NCBI RefSeq assembly: GCF_003182595.1
Contig: NZ_PDNZ01000012.1
Location: 1-40,957, forward strand
Source of the DNA: Prosthecochloris marina
GTDB lineage: Bacteria; Bacteroidota; Chlorobiia; Chlorobiales; Chlorobiaceae
Reading direction: 5' to 3'
Length of the DNA stretch: 40,957 bases
Shown: in pieces, positions 1 through 8,876 of the stretch
Layout: each line of letters begins with the position of its first letter
How positions within the stretch are numbered: the first letter of the stretch is position 1
Program-made: the position numbers and the translations under genes
The notes under the pieces: model-generated
Database searches by the model: none
The model's input: the letters and a program-made list of their open reading frames with translations, nothing else
What the model was told of the DNA's origin: nothing

Positions 1-1302
1 GAAGGAAACAACAGATTGTACGGTAAGGCTGGGAACGATACCATCACTGCCGGTGATGGTCACGACACCATGAGCGGTGACGACGGCATCGACACCATCA
101 CCGGAAATGGCGGTGATGACAAGCTCTACGGCGGAACCGGCAACGACCTTCTCTACGGGGGAACCGGCGACGACTACCTCTATGGGCAGGATGACGACGA
201 CACCATTCTCGGCGAAGAAGGGGATGACTACCTCAATGGCGGGAACGGCGATGATCGCCTCGATGCAGGGACCGGAAACAACAGGGTGTATGGCGGTGCC
301 GGGAACGATATACTTGTTGCGTTCGGTGGCGATGACAGGATGAGCGGCGATGACGGCGATGATATCATTTCGTCAAATGCCGGAAATGACCGGCTGTACG
401 GCGGCAAGGGTAACGATACCTTGATTGCAGGAGAAGGCGATGATTACCTGTATGGTAATGACGGAAATGACCAACTGTATGGAGAAAGCGGTAACGATTA
501 CCTCAATGCAGGAAACGGCGATGATATCTTAAGCGGAGGAACCGGTAACGACTACCTCTATGGACAGGATGGCGATGATACGGTGGCAGGCGAACATGGT
601 GATGACAGTCTCTACGGCGGGAATAGCAACGATACCCTCTCCGGTGGCGAAGGAGACGATCGTCTTTACGGCCAGGATGGGACTGACCGCCTGTATGGTG
701 ATGCCGGAAACGATTACCTCAATGGTGGCAGCGGCAGCGACTATCTTTATGGCGGTGACGGTACCGACAAACTTTACGGCAATGACGGCGATGACCAGCT
801 GTATGGAGAAAACGGTGATGACTACCTCAACGGCGGAAACGACAACGATATCCTGATCGGGGGTGACGGCAATGATTTACTATACGGCGGCAATGGCGAC
901 GACACGCTGCTCGGCGGTAACGGTACCGACATGCTTTATGGACAGAGCGGAAACGATCATCTTGTCTCTCTCGACGACGGCGGAAACGATATCATGAAAG
1001 GAGGAAGCGGAGCCGACAGGTTCTATTTCAAACCCCTGAACGGCAACGATCTGATTTATGACTTTTCAGCATCAGAAGAAGATTCGATCATGATTTTTGA
1101 TGACGACAACGATCCTGACTCCTATTCCACCGGTCTCGATTTTCAGCATGTTGACTTGAATAACAACGGCAAAGCCGAATCAACAGTTATAACCATGACT
1201 TCTGCTGAAGGGACTGCTCTTGGAACGGTCACCGTCTATGGCGCCTTGATGACCGAAGCCAATATCGTTGAAGAAACCGGCAGTTATGCTCTGATCATGT
1301 AA
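1..1302 (+). CDS. RTX calcium-binding repeat protein, C-terminal part (5' truncated by window edge)
   Basis: The reading frame is open from the first base (E-G-N-N-R-L-Y-G...), so the true start lies upstream; the TTG at 16 is an internal Leu codon. About 36 consecutive nonapeptides of the GGxGxDxLx type run through roughly residues 6-340, followed by a non-repetitive tail of about 85 residues ending GSYALIM. Each turn of such a repeat binds calcium in a parallel beta-roll, and the family is exported by type I secretion using an uncleaved C-terminal signal. The repeats are unusually Tyr-rich (many LYG and YLY units) and blocks of units recur as groups. No adhesin, protease or lipase domain is visible in this fragment, so the activity is unknown, and no ABC exporter is present in the window. 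Family assignment is sure; function is open. Confidence 0.93.
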   Translation, partial: EGNNRLYGKAGNDTITAGDGHDTMSGDDGIDTITGNGGDDKLYGGTGNDLLYGGTGDDYLYGQDDDDTILGEEGDDYLNGGNGDDRLDAGTGNNRVYGGAGNDILVAFGGDDRMSGDDGDDIISSNAGNDRLYGGKGNDTLIAGEGDDYLYGNDGNDQLYGESGNDYLNAGNGDDILSGGTGNDYLYGQDGDDTVAGEHGDDSLYGGNSNDTLSGGEGDDRLYGQDGTDRLYGDAGNDYLNGGSGSDYLYGGDGTDKLYGNDGDDQLYGENGDDYLNGGNDNDILIGGDGNDLLYGGNGDDTLLGGNGTDMLYGQSGNDHLVSLDDGGNDIMKGGSGADRFYFKPLNGNDLIYDFSASEEDSIMIFDDDNDPDSYSTGLDFQHVDLNNNGKAESTVITMTSAEGTALGTVTVYGALMTEANIVEETGSYALIM

Positions 1303-1374
1303 TGCATCACAAGAGACTGTCTCAAAAGCACTGCTTCACGGCTATCGGTCACCATGCAGACGTTCCGGTAGAAA

Positions 1375-1450
1375 GTCATGCCGCACTTGATGCGGCATCC
1401 ATACTGGCCTTCTTTGGAAGATGGATCCCCGGGTCAAGCCCGAGGATGAC
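1375..1450 (+). repeat. Dispersed intergenic repeat, copy A
   Basis: A 76-base element starts GTCATGCCGCACTTGATGCG and ends CAAGCCCGAGGATGAC. It has short inverted ends (GTCAT/ATGAC) and two internal palindromes (TGCCGCA..TGCGGCA and CCCGGG/GCCCGAGG type). It lies between the convergent RTX and yibE/F genes. Near-identical copies occur at 4478-4781, 11354-11543, 13795-13870 and 21464-21722. Confidence 0.85.
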
Positions 1451-1494
1451 TACAGAAAGACTCATTGTAGGACTCATGAGACTGCCTCTTTTTT

Positions 1495-2634
1495 TTACCT
1501 TCTTGCCGTGTAGATAAACCCTCCCAGCACAGCTGTCAAGGGCGCTACGAGCACAAGCCCAAAGCTGCCTACAAGGGTCAAGAGTATTTCTGCAGCCACA
1601 TAGCTTACATTGAAAATATATTCCATAGGCGTCCCCTGTGCCATAAAAACCATCAGCACAAACGTAAAACTACCCGAATAAGCGAACAGCAGGGTCGTTG
1701 TCATGGTACCAATGACCGATTGCCCTACTCTGAAACCTGAAACCACCAGTTCCCTGCGGCTTACCCCTGGATGTTTTTCAACAATTTCAGCTTGTGATGC
1801 TGCAATATCCATAGCCATATCCATGACAGCCCCGGCTGCGGAAATAAAAATCCCCGAGAGAAATATCCCGGTAAGGTTCAAAGAATAGAAACCGCTGTAG
1901 AGAAGCATCTCTGCAAAATCCTTAACCGTCCCGGGTACCCTGAACCATGCGCCAAAAAGGATTGCAAGGACCGTCGTGACCCCTACCCCGCTTATAGCTC
2001 CTGAAAGTGCGACCGCACCTTTGCGCGTAAAACCGGTGATAAGCAACATGACCACACTGGTTGTAACCGAAACAATGAGAAAAGCAATCGGAAGCGGAGG
2101 AATACCTTTGAGAAAAAGCGGGATCAGTACTTTCCATATCGCAAGCGCTGTAAATACAAAGGAGAGCAAAGCACGGAATCCTGTCCACCGGGCATAGCCA
2201 ATCAGAAACAACCCGAATAGTGCAAACAAGATAAGCTCAATATCGAGCCGGTAATGTTCAGCTGCCCTTGCATTGATGATTTCACCGGTTTTTCCATCAA
2301 TTTTCAGAACTGCAAGTATATCGTCACCTTCCCGGAAAAGCTTGTCGACACTCATCTGCCCCATCAGAATATTGGAAGCAACCAGGCTGCGGCCCTTGAA
2401 CTCACCTGAAAGGATTTCGATTTCCATTTTCTGTTCACCGGTCAAAACCAACCCGACCCTCTTTAGATCGCTGTCATCAACCGTTACGACCTTTCCCCGT
2501 TCGCGCAGAGTATTTTTTTGAAGTTCGGGCTTTTCGAAACCGGTTGGTAAAAACCAGAGAAAAACTGATGCTACAACAACGAATGCCACAAAATAGATAT
2601 CGGCCTTCTTAAAAAACATTCGATCCATAATCAT
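1495..2634 (-). CDS. YibE/F family multi-pass membrane protein
   Basis: The 379-residue protein has one N-terminal membrane segment (about residues 12-30), then a soluble stretch of about 100 residues that looks like a small beta domain (GKVVTV, KMEIEILSGEFKG), then about seven hydrophobic segments from residue 130 to the end. The order and motifs (RWTGFRALLSF, GAISGVGVTT, AAGAVMDMAMDIA, TPMEYIFNVSYVAAEI) fit the YibE/F family. The family has no settled function; a transport role is often guessed. Three candidate starts lie close together (residues 1, 3 and 6) and none has a strong ribosome site. It sits just downstream of the alkaline phosphatase terminator on the same strand, so it needs its own promoter or read-through. 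Confidence 0.85.
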   Translation of the reverse strand: MIMDRMFFKKADIYFVAFVVVASVFLWFLPTGFEKPELQKNTLRERGKVVTVDDSDLKRVGLVLTGEQKMEIEILSGEFKGRSLVASNILMGQMSVDKLFREGDDILAVLKIDGKTGEIINARAAEHYRLDIELILFALFGLFLIGYARWTGFRALLSFVFTALAIWKVLIPLFLKGIPPLPIAFLIVSVTTSVVMLLITGFTRKGAVALSGAISGVGVTTVLAILFGAWFRVPGTVKDFAEMLLYSGFYSLNLTGIFLSGIFISAAGAVMDMAMDIAASQAEIVEKHPGVSRRELVVSGFRVGQSVIGTMTTTLLFAYSGSFTFVLMVFMAQGTPMEYIFNVSYVAAEILLTLVGSFGLVLVAPLTAVLGGFIYTARR

Positions 2635-2640
2635 GAGGAA

Positions 2641-2677
2641 TAAAAAACCTGAAAGAGCCGTTCAGGGCTCTTTCAGG
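2641..2677 (-). terminator. Rho-independent terminator of the alkaline phosphatase gene
   Basis: CCTGAAAGAGCC (2648-2659) and GGCTCTTTCAGG (2666-2677) form a perfect 12-base-pair stem with a 6-base loop. Read on the minus strand the stem is followed by a T-run (GTTTTTTA). It lies about 40 bases past the phosphatase stop codon and 13 bases before the yibE/F start. Confidence 0.9.
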
Positions 2678-2718
2678 CAAGGTTTGAAAAAGGATGTATC
2701 GATTTTTCTTTCAATCGG

Positions 2719-4224
2719 TTAGTTCAGCTCTCCCGCCTCGATGATTTTCTTGGCTACATCGGTATTGTCATAAGAGCCACTGAAACTGTTCCCACCTGCA
2801 CCGATAGCATAAACAGGCACCGGAACACCGGTGTGGTAGTAGCTTGTCCAGCTGATACCTGCCTTCTGGTTGAGGATGTGTGTAACGGTAACGGTAAACG
2901 GATCGTAGTAAGGCCCGTATTTCAGAAAAACTTCCTCATCATTGCGGTCGAACCCACCGTTCATGCTATCGTCAAAAGCTTCTTCGAGCTGGTCTCTCTC
3001 ATAGTCGGTCAGCGCAAGTGCCGGATCGAGGGTTTCGTCACCAAGACCGAAATGCTCTTTAACGTCTTCGAGAGCAGCGGCAAAGGTTTTACCGGTGCCT
3101 TTCCATGACCCGACTATTTCGGTATACTCCTGGTAGGAAATATCCTGATATTTCAGGAGGCTGAACGCAGTATCGTATCCGGTAGAAGCATAGCCGAGCG
3201 AAAGGCCACCGCATTCATGGTCACCGGTCACGACGATAAGCGTTTCGTCAGGATGCTGGTTGTAAAAATCAAGCGCTATACCGATAGCATCATCAAAAGC
3301 AACCATGTCATGCGTTGCACTGACAACATCGTTGGCGTGGCAAGCCCAGTCAACCTTACCGCCCTCGATCATCATGAAGAACCCGTTCGGATTGTCAAGC
3401 AGCCTGATACCTTGCTCAGTGAATTCAGCAAGAGAGATATGGTCAGTGCCCATGCGGTCGATTTCATAAAACAATGCCCCGGAACCGTCGTATTCGGTAT
3501 AAGCCCAACATTTCTGCCCAGGCTGAACACCTTTCAAAGCCCCAAGGTTGTCGACAATTTCATACCCTGCATTCTGCATCTGAATCTCGACATCACCAGC
3601 CCCTTTGCCTGGAAAATTACCTTTCGCGTAACCACCGCCGAAATAGTCAAAACCGCTTTCATCCATCTGGCTGGCTATATTGTAATACTCGTTTCTGCTA
3701 TCAGCATGCGCATAGAAACAAGCGGGGGTGGCATGGTCGATACTCACACTGGAAACAATACCGACCTTCATGCCTTTTTCTTTTGCCATCTCAGCCATTG
3801 TCTTCAAATCCTGGGTATGAGCGACATTTTTTGAAATGGTGCCGATTGAAGTTTTCTCACCCGTTGCAAGAGCTGTTGCAGCGGCGGCAGAACCGGTGAT
3901 GTAACGGTCTTCGGCATAGGTTGTTGCCATACCTGCAGTAGGAAAATGCTGAAGATTCATAGCACCGAGAGTGATAGCACCGTTAACAAGCCTGAAATTC
4001 GGATCGGCAAGAGCGGCTTCGGTCATGTTCACCTGGGGACTCGCCATACCATCACCGATAAAGAAGAAAATGTACTTGGCGGTTTCGTCGGTGGATGAAG
4101 GTGCGTTTACAGACCCATCATCATCATCATCGTCACAACCTGATATCGACACAACAAGCATCGACATCATTAGCCCAAAAACAAGGCTCTGGAAAAAGCT
4201 TCTTGGTTTTCTGGTGTTCTGCAT
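2719..4224 (-). CDS. phoA: PhoA-type alkaline phosphatase, lipoprotein
   Basis: The 501-residue protein hydrolyses phosphate monoesters outside the cytoplasm. Residues 1-30 form a lipoprotein signal ending ISG-C30, followed by six Asp residues. Family landmarks are GDGM (metal Asp58), the nucleophile segment with Ser112 in TGSAAAATALATGEKT, DHATPACFYAH, MIEGGKVDWACHAND and VTGDHECGGLSLG (metal His and Asp), and a C-terminal YHTGVPVPVYAIGAG. The residue before the nucleophile is Gly111, where PhoA enzymes usually have Asp. Asp directly after the lipidated Cys would mean inner-membrane retention under the E. coli Lol rule, which may not apply here. No clear Pho box was found upstream. It is transcribed alone, with a strong terminator downstream. 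Confidence 0.92.
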   Translation of the reverse strand: MQNTRKPRSFFQSLVFGLMMSMLVVSISGCDDDDDDGSVNAPSSTDETAKYIFFFIGDGMASPQVNMTEAALADPNFRLVNGAITLGAMNLQHFPTAGMATTYAEDRYITGSAAAATALATGEKTSIGTISKNVAHTQDLKTMAEMAKEKGMKVGIVSSVSIDHATPACFYAHADSRNEYYNIASQMDESGFDYFGGGYAKGNFPGKGAGDVEIQMQNAGYEIVDNLGALKGVQPGQKCWAYTEYDGSGALFYEIDRMGTDHISLAEFTEQGIRLLDNPNGFFMMIEGGKVDWACHANDVVSATHDMVAFDDAIGIALDFYNQHPDETLIVVTGDHECGGLSLGYASTGYDTAFSLLKYQDISYQEYTEIVGSWKGTGKTFAAALEDVKEHFGLGDETLDPALALTDYERDQLEEAFDDSMNGGFDRNDEEVFLKYGPYYDPFTVTVTHILNQKAGISWTSYYHTGVPVPVYAIGAGGNSFSGSYDNTDVAKKIIEAGELN

Positions 4225-4477
4225 GATTGTAATTCCATGTTAGATTAAAAAAGCTGCTGAAAGAAAAAGGGAAACGTGACTATCATGAGATAGCTGAAGA
4301 AACATCGTTCTCATTCAAAAACGGCTTAAAATATATCGATTGAATGTTGAGGCGGTATTACAGGAATGCAAACAACACGTTACATCTTGAAAGCAGAAAA
4401 AACAGCCACAAAAACCGGTTTCGACTGTGGTTGAAATCATCCCCTCCAGCCTCAATGCTGAACAACAACAACACCAA
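4225..4477. other. Intergenic region upstream of the alkaline phosphatase gene
   Basis: This stretch holds the promoter region of the minus-strand phosphatase. A GGA at about 10 bases before the ATG is the likely ribosome site. I see no convincing Pho box, no tRNA and no conserved small frame. Confidence 0.5.
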
Positions 4478-4781
4478 TGGATCCCCGGGTCGAGCCCGAG
4501 GATGACAGGGAAAGGAATGTCATGCCGCACTTGATGCGGCATCTATGCGACTTTCAGTAGAAGATGGATCCACGTGTCGAACCCGACGATGACGGGGAAA
4601 GGGATGTCATGGCAGACTTGATGCGGCATCCATGAGAGAAACAGGAAAGCCGATGGATCCCCGGATCGCGCTTGGCTTGCCCGAGGATGACTGGAAGAGA
4701 GGGACGTCATGCCGCACTTGATGCGGCATCCATGAAAACTTTCAGAAAAAGATGGGTCCCCGGATCAGGCCCGAGGATGAC
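4478..4781 (+). repeat. Tandem cluster of dispersed intergenic repeats, copies B1-B4
   Basis: One right half-element (4478-4506) is followed by three full elements at 4519-4593, 4606-4691 and 4706-4781, all in the same orientation and joined by purine-rich linkers of about 12-14 bases (GGGAAAGGAAT type). The copies differ by point changes and one carries an insert (CGCGCTTGGCTTG) in the right half. The cluster fills the space between the phosphatase promoter and the end of the outer-membrane protein gene. Confidence 0.85.
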
Positions 4782-4873
4782 GGAAAAGAGGAAAGCACCT
4801 CGATTCCCGGGAGAGAGCCAAAGACAAAAGCCGCCTGGAAATCCTTTGAGCAAATAAAGAAAAGGCCCGCTTT

Positions 4874-5716
4874 TCAGAAAAAAAGCACGACTTTTACACC
4901 GTACTCGGTAGAACTGTTTGCAGGTTCATATCCTGTTCTTTGAACCACTTTGCCAAGGAAAGGGTTATACTCGTCAAAATCACCAAGTTCGGATTGCTCG
5001 ATATCCCAATACCGCCAGAACGGCTCGACAGCAAGCAGGAATGTTTCATCGAGTTCCCTGGTTACCCTCAGTGATGCTCTCAGACCATATCCCTCATTCT
5101 GATCGTTAACCAGATCACTGTTCAAAGGGTGCAGTTCGCTGAAACAGCTTCTCTGTGTACCGTCCCAAAACAGATCATATTCGACCCTTCCCCCTATCGA
5201 CCAACCTTTTTCAAGATCGGCTTCGAAGGCAATCCCGATAGGGCTGTAGGAATAGTTCGATTCCCTGTCATATCCCAAAGCACCGGTTGTGGAAACCATT
5301 CCACCAGCGCGGTCTTCTTTCCAGCGATAACCAAATCCGACATAGGGAGTCACAACACCATTTTGAAAATGTATATCGTGACCGAGGATACCTCGCACTT
5401 CAAAAAAAGAAACCTCGATATCATCGATATCTCCTGTCCTGCCGGAGGTATAGTCCTGTTCACCCCAGGCATAGGCACCCTCTACCCTCAACAGGTGAAT
5501 CGGCCCCGGCATGAAGTCGTGAAATTCAACAGCACCTTGTAAACCGTACATGACCCCTTCCTCCTTCATCACACCAGGCTCCTCATAGGTCTGATGGAAA
5601 ACTTCCGGACCGATCTCCCAGTTCTTTTGCTGCAACCTCGGACCCGCCTCCAGATTGAAAGAACCCAAGAAAACACAGCAGGTCAACACTGCTTTTTTCC
5701 AGTACCTATCGAGCAT
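4874..5716 (-). CDS. Outer-membrane beta-barrel protein of unknown function
   Basis: The 280-residue protein starts with a signal peptide (about residues 1-24, KKAVLTCCVFLGSFNLEA) and continues as alternating polar and aromatic strands (VEFHDFMPG, LRVEGAYAWG, VTPYVGFGYRWKE, IGGRVEYDLFW, YGLRASLRV, LLAVEPFWRYW) ending in ...YGVKVVLFF, a C-terminal Phe typical of barrels inserted by BamA. Eight to twelve strands are plausible. The start is set by a strong ribosome site (AAAGGAGAGAAG) directly before the ATG. No enzyme motif is visible. It appears to be transcribed alone. Confidence 0.8.
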   Translation of the reverse strand: MLDRYWKKAVLTCCVFLGSFNLEAGPRLQQKNWEIGPEVFHQTYEEPGVMKEEGVMYGLQGAVEFHDFMPGPIHLLRVEGAYAWGEQDYTSGRTGDIDDIEVSFFEVRGILGHDIHFQNGVVTPYVGFGYRWKEDRAGGMVSTTGALGYDRESNYSYSPIGIAFEADLEKGWSIGGRVEYDLFWDGTQRSCFSELHPLNSDLVNDQNEGYGLRASLRVTRELDETFLLAVEPFWRYWDIEQSELGDFDEYNPFLGKVVQRTGYEPANSSTEYGVKVVLFF

Positions 5717-5813
5717 CTTCTCTCCTTTATTATGGGTAATGAATGTATGAACGCCTTTAGCAATTGCCGCGAAACGCCCTCTTTACATGGCATATACAGG
5801 ACAAAAGCCATAA

Positions 5814-5829
5814 CCCCGGCAAGCCGGGG
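5814..5829. terminator. Possible weak terminator hairpin
   Basis: CCCCGGCAAGCCGGGG is a perfect stem closed by the loop CAAG. It lies between two minus-strand genes. On the minus strand it is followed by TTATGGCTTTTG, a poor U-tract, so termination is uncertain. The rest of 5717-5997 holds the barrel gene's promoter region and no other gene that I can support. Confidence 0.4.
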
Positions 5830-5997
5830 CGTGTATTTCAGGTACAGCGCAAGAAAATCTCGCAAAAAGCGTGCAGCACAACCATAGAGATTCTCTTACG
5901 CATAGAGAAGAATGTAGTTTATCTGTCCGGCAGGGGAATACCGGTTAACAGGAACGTAACACGAACATTGTTTTGGCAGGAAAAAATGACCGAGTCT

Positions 5998-6654
5998 TCA
6001 TGGAGTGGACATTCCCCTGAAAAACCTGTGATAGTAGTTCCCCCCCGGTGCTCCATCACGATCACCGTCGAGTTTGGCCCCCTCTTCGGATAGGAGCGTA
6101 TCATAGACGGAAACATCGATCTGACAATAGCAATCGGTGCTGTTTGTACATTGAGTGGCCCATTGAGTCTGGTCGGATTTCCACCGGAGAATCGTCGACG
6201 GGGTTGTAGGAGGATTATCTGAATTCGCTTTCACGAATTTTCCCTTGAGTAGCTCCTGCCCCGTGAGCTTACCGTTCCTGAAGTATTTGAGATTGACACT
6301 GATCGACGCCGGATTGAGTGAAGACGGATCGAATTTCTCTGTCGTATGAAGGTTCAGCATAAAATAGTTACTCCCCGGAAAAGAGTAGGTCAGGAGTGAT
6401 TCCCGGACTATCTGAAAAACGATCTCCGGTTTGACTTTCGAAACACTTATCGAGGGTCGAAAACGCTCATCGTCAACACCATGTAAAGTGCTGCCTTTAC
6501 TTGAAGCCGGGCTTGCAACCTCAGAGAGCGAACCTGCTGACTGGCCGGTTGCATCCGATGCCCCGGCAACGCTTCGACCAGCAGCGAATGACGCCGAGAA
6601 ACTGAACAAGGAAAGGACAGCGAAAACCATTATCACAACAAAAAAAGGCTTCAT
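5998..6654 (-). CDS. Secreted protein with an Ig-like C-terminal motif, function unknown
   Basis: The 218-residue protein has a clear signal peptide (residues 1-25, VVIMVFAVLSLFSFSASFAAG), then a Ser/Ala/Gly-rich linker to about residue 60. The rest is a beta-rich domain with four Cys in a short space (QCTNSTDCYCQ). The end, LDGDRDGAPGGNYYHRFF, resembles the last strand of bacterial Ig-like Big_5/SbsA repeats (LDGDGDGTPGGDFVF), which often sit in surface proteins. That likeness is by eye only. The ribosome site is weak. Residues 160-185 could hold a disulfide. I do not recognise the family. Confidence 0.7.
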   Translation of the reverse strand: MKPFFVVIMVFAVLSLFSFSASFAAGRSVAGASDATGQSAGSLSEVASPASSKGSTLHGVDDERFRPSISVSKVKPEIVFQIVRESLLTYSFPGSNYFMLNLHTTEKFDPSSLNPASISVNLKYFRNGKLTGQELLKGKFVKANSDNPPTTPSTILRWKSDQTQWATQCTNSTDCYCQIDVSVYDTLLSEEGAKLDGDRDGAPGGNYYHRFFRGMSTP

Positions 6655-6693
6655 ATAACGATCATTTTTTGAGTTATAAGAAGCCCCTATAAT

Positions 6694-6711
6694 AGTATTT
6701 TACGGAATACT
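6694..6711. promoter_or_regulatory. Possible operator: inverted repeat AGTATT-N6-AATACT
   Basis: A 6-base inverted repeat lies about 40 bases upstream of the secreted-protein start and just past the hcp stop codon. It shares GTAT/ATAC with the Rrf2-linked palindrome at 10271-10287 but has a different layout. It may be chance. Confidence 0.25.
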
Positions 6712-6727
6712 TTCCATGCCCGCAGGC

Positions 6728-8356
6728 TTATTTCCCGGCCATCATGGCGCTCACATCTTCTTCAACCATACCGATTGGTTTGATGTCGAACTTCTCGACC
6801 AGGACCGACTGAACAGCAGGGGTAAGAAAATCCGGCAGGGTCGGACCGAGCCGAATACCTTTCACACCGAGCGAGAGCAATGCAAGCAATACAGCTACAG
6901 CTTTCTGCTCATACCACGCAATATCATAGGATATCGGAAGATCGTTGATATCTTCAAGACCGAACACCTCCTTGAGTTTGAGCGCGATAACCGCAAGTGA
7001 ATAGGAATCATTACATTGCCCGGCATCGAGCACTCTCGGTATGCCCCCGATGTCACCAAGCTGCAGTTTGTTGTAACGATACTTGGCACAACCTGCCGTC
7101 AGAATAATCGCATCTTCAGGCAACGCATCGGCAACGTCGGTGTAATACTCTCGTGTATTCTGACGACCGTCGCAGCCTGCCATGACAACAAAACGTTGTA
7201 TAGCACCGGACTTTACCGCTTCGACAACCTTGTCAGCAAGAGCGATAACCTGATTGTGCGCAAATCCGCCGATAATTTCACCGTTCTCGATCTCTGTCGG
7301 TGGCTGGCAGGTTTTGGCCAGTTCGATAATTTCGGAGAAATCCTTCGCTTCACCATTTTCCGGTGCCGGTACATGCTTCACGCCTTCATATCCCGCATTG
7401 CCGGTTGTAAACATCCTTCTCCTGTAGGACTCCTTCACAGGAACAATACAGTTGGTAGTCATCAGAATCGGCCCGTTGAACGAAGCGAACTCTTTGTCCT
7501 GGGACCACCAGGAGCTGCCATAGTTACCCGCAAAGTGAGAGAACTTCTTGAATGCTGGGTAATAATGTGCCGGGAGCATCTCGCAATGAGTATACACATC
7601 GACACCGCTCCCCTCGGTTTGTTTCAGGAGTGCTTCCATGTCATGGAGATCATGGCCCGATATCAGGATACCGGGATTGTTTCCCACCCCGGTTTTCACC
7701 GTCGTGATCTCAGGATTCCCATAGGTTTCCGTGTTGGCCTTGTCCAAAAGTGCCATTGCCTTTACGGCAGTTTCGCCGGTCTCCATGACCAATGCCGTCA
7801 ACTGATCGGCATTCATTTCTTTTGTCAGTGAGGCCAGAGCTTTGACATAGAAATCGTAAATCGATTCATCAACGTAACCAAGAACCGCTGCATGATCCGT
7901 ATACGCAGCCAGCCCTTTGAGCCCGTAAAGCACCAGGCTTTTCAAAGAGCGCAGATCTTCATTCTCACTGAGTGCCGCAACACCTGATGTTTCGGCTTTC
8001 CTGATACAATCCTCTTTGCTTTCACCTGTCCATACAGCGCTGTCATGCAACTGAACACCGGAAAATGAACGTTTCACTTCATCACGCAAAGCCAACGCCT
8101 CGAAAATCTTGTCAACGATTGCATCATCGTCGAAATTGGTATTGGTAACCGTAACAAACAACGCTTCACTGATAAAGCGGCCAAGCTCTGGTGTCACCCT
8201 TCTGCCGGAGGCTTCGACACACACTGCAATACCTTCGAGAACATACACAAGCATGTCCTGGAGTTTTGCCGTGGTTTCACTTTTACCGCATACACCTCGA
8301 GCGATACATCCTGTTTTCTGGACGCTTTCCTGACACTGATCACAATACATCCCCAT
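6728..8356 (-). CDS. hcp: Hydroxylamine reductase / hybrid-cluster protein
   Basis: The 542-residue protein reduces hydroxylamine and, in current views, acts mainly as a high-affinity nitric oxide reductase in the cytoplasm. The N-terminal cysteine set is C5-x2-C8-x8-C17-x5-C23, the spacing of the class I enzymes of strict anaerobes. Later motifs fit the hybrid cluster: [67 protein letters not shown], and a final acidic segment (GMVEEDV). The start is supported by a strong AAGGAGGAG ribosome site. It is the last gene of a minus-strand cluster with an Rrf2 regulator, a ferredoxin-like protein and a TPR protein. The ferredoxin protein may be an electron donor, which is an inference. Confidence 0.96.
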   Translation of the reverse strand: MGMYCDQCQESVQKTGCIARGVCGKSETTAKLQDMLVYVLEGIAVCVEASGRRVTPELGRFISEALFVTVTNTNFDDDAIVDKIFEALALRDEVKRSFSGVQLHDSAVWTGESKEDCIRKAETSGVAALSENEDLRSLKSLVLYGLKGLAAYTDHAAVLGYVDESIYDFYVKALASLTKEMNADQLTALVMETGETAVKAMALLDKANTETYGNPEITTVKTGVGNNPGILISGHDLHDMEALLKQTEGSGVDVYTHCEMLPAHYYPAFKKFSHFAGNYGSSWWSQDKEFASFNGPILMTTNCIVPVKESYRRRMFTTGNAGYEGVKHVPAPENGEAKDFSEIIELAKTCQPPTEIENGEIIGGFAHNQVIALADKVVEAVKSGAIQRFVVMAGCDGRQNTREYYTDVADALPEDAIILTAGCAKYRYNKLQLGDIGGIPRVLDAGQCNDSYSLAVIALKLKEVFGLEDINDLPISYDIAWYEQKAVAVLLALLSLGVKGIRLGPTLPDFLTPAVQSVLVEKFDIKPIGMVEEDVSAMMAGK

Positions 8357-8376
8357 AATTCTCCTCCTTGCCTTGC

Positions 8377-8787
8377 TTATTGTTTATGTATTTCAACAGA
8401 TACTGCATACTGATAATCTTGATCGGCACCTCGAAAGTCACCACTTGCCCTTTTAAGCAACGATCTGTTAAACAGGGCGGTTTTCAGAATTCTCTTGCTT
8501 TTCGGACAAGCTTTGATAATTGCCGTAAAATCTTCCATCGCCCCCTCTACATCACCCAGATCGGCTCTGGTTATACCTCTGTTTCCATGAGCAAGAAATT
8601 TCTCACGGAGTCTCAGCCCAAGCTCGATCGCCATCGTGTAATCATCTACTGCACCCTTGCCATCACCTGTACAGTTTTTTGCATTTGCACGGTTGTAGTA
8701 TGCCTCGGCATTTTCCGGATACTGCTCTATTATCCTGTCAAGTTCTTCGACCGAGCCTCTATAACTGCCCAAAGCATCTTTTAACAT
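8377..8787 (-). CDS. Small tetratricopeptide-repeat protein
   Basis: The 136-residue protein consists of about three TPR units ([85 protein letters not shown]). There is no signal peptide, so it is likely cytoplasmic and binds a protein partner. It ends 20 bases before hcp on the same strand and probably shares its transcript. A role in assembling or docking Hcp is only suggested by position. Confidence 0.85.
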   Translation of the reverse strand: MLKDALGSYRGSVEELDRIIEQYPENAEAYYNRANAKNCTGDGKGAVDDYTMAIELGLRLREKFLAHGNRGITRADLGDVEGAMEDFTAIIKACPKSKRILKTALFNRSLLKRASGDFRGADQDYQYAVSVEIHKQ

Positions 8788-8876
8788 CTCTTCAATGACA
8801 ATTTTTTAAAGATCAATGACGGCTTTTCGAAATGCACCTATTCAGTCATTTTTCCTTGTGACGATTTCCTTTTTTA

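Noticed and set aside
3217..3834. A 205-codon frame antisense to the alkaline phosphatase
   Set aside because: It is contained in a gene with a full set of catalytic motifs.
4315..4857. Short frames with VILGLDPGIH and MPHQVRHD words here and at 11396-11670, 13600-13869 and 21604-21882
   Set aside because: These words are translations of the dispersed repeats; such frames are common false gene calls.
7016..7831. A 271-codon frame antisense to hcp
   Set aside because: It lies wholly inside hcp, which has intact family motifs, and it has no recognisable domain or ribosome site.
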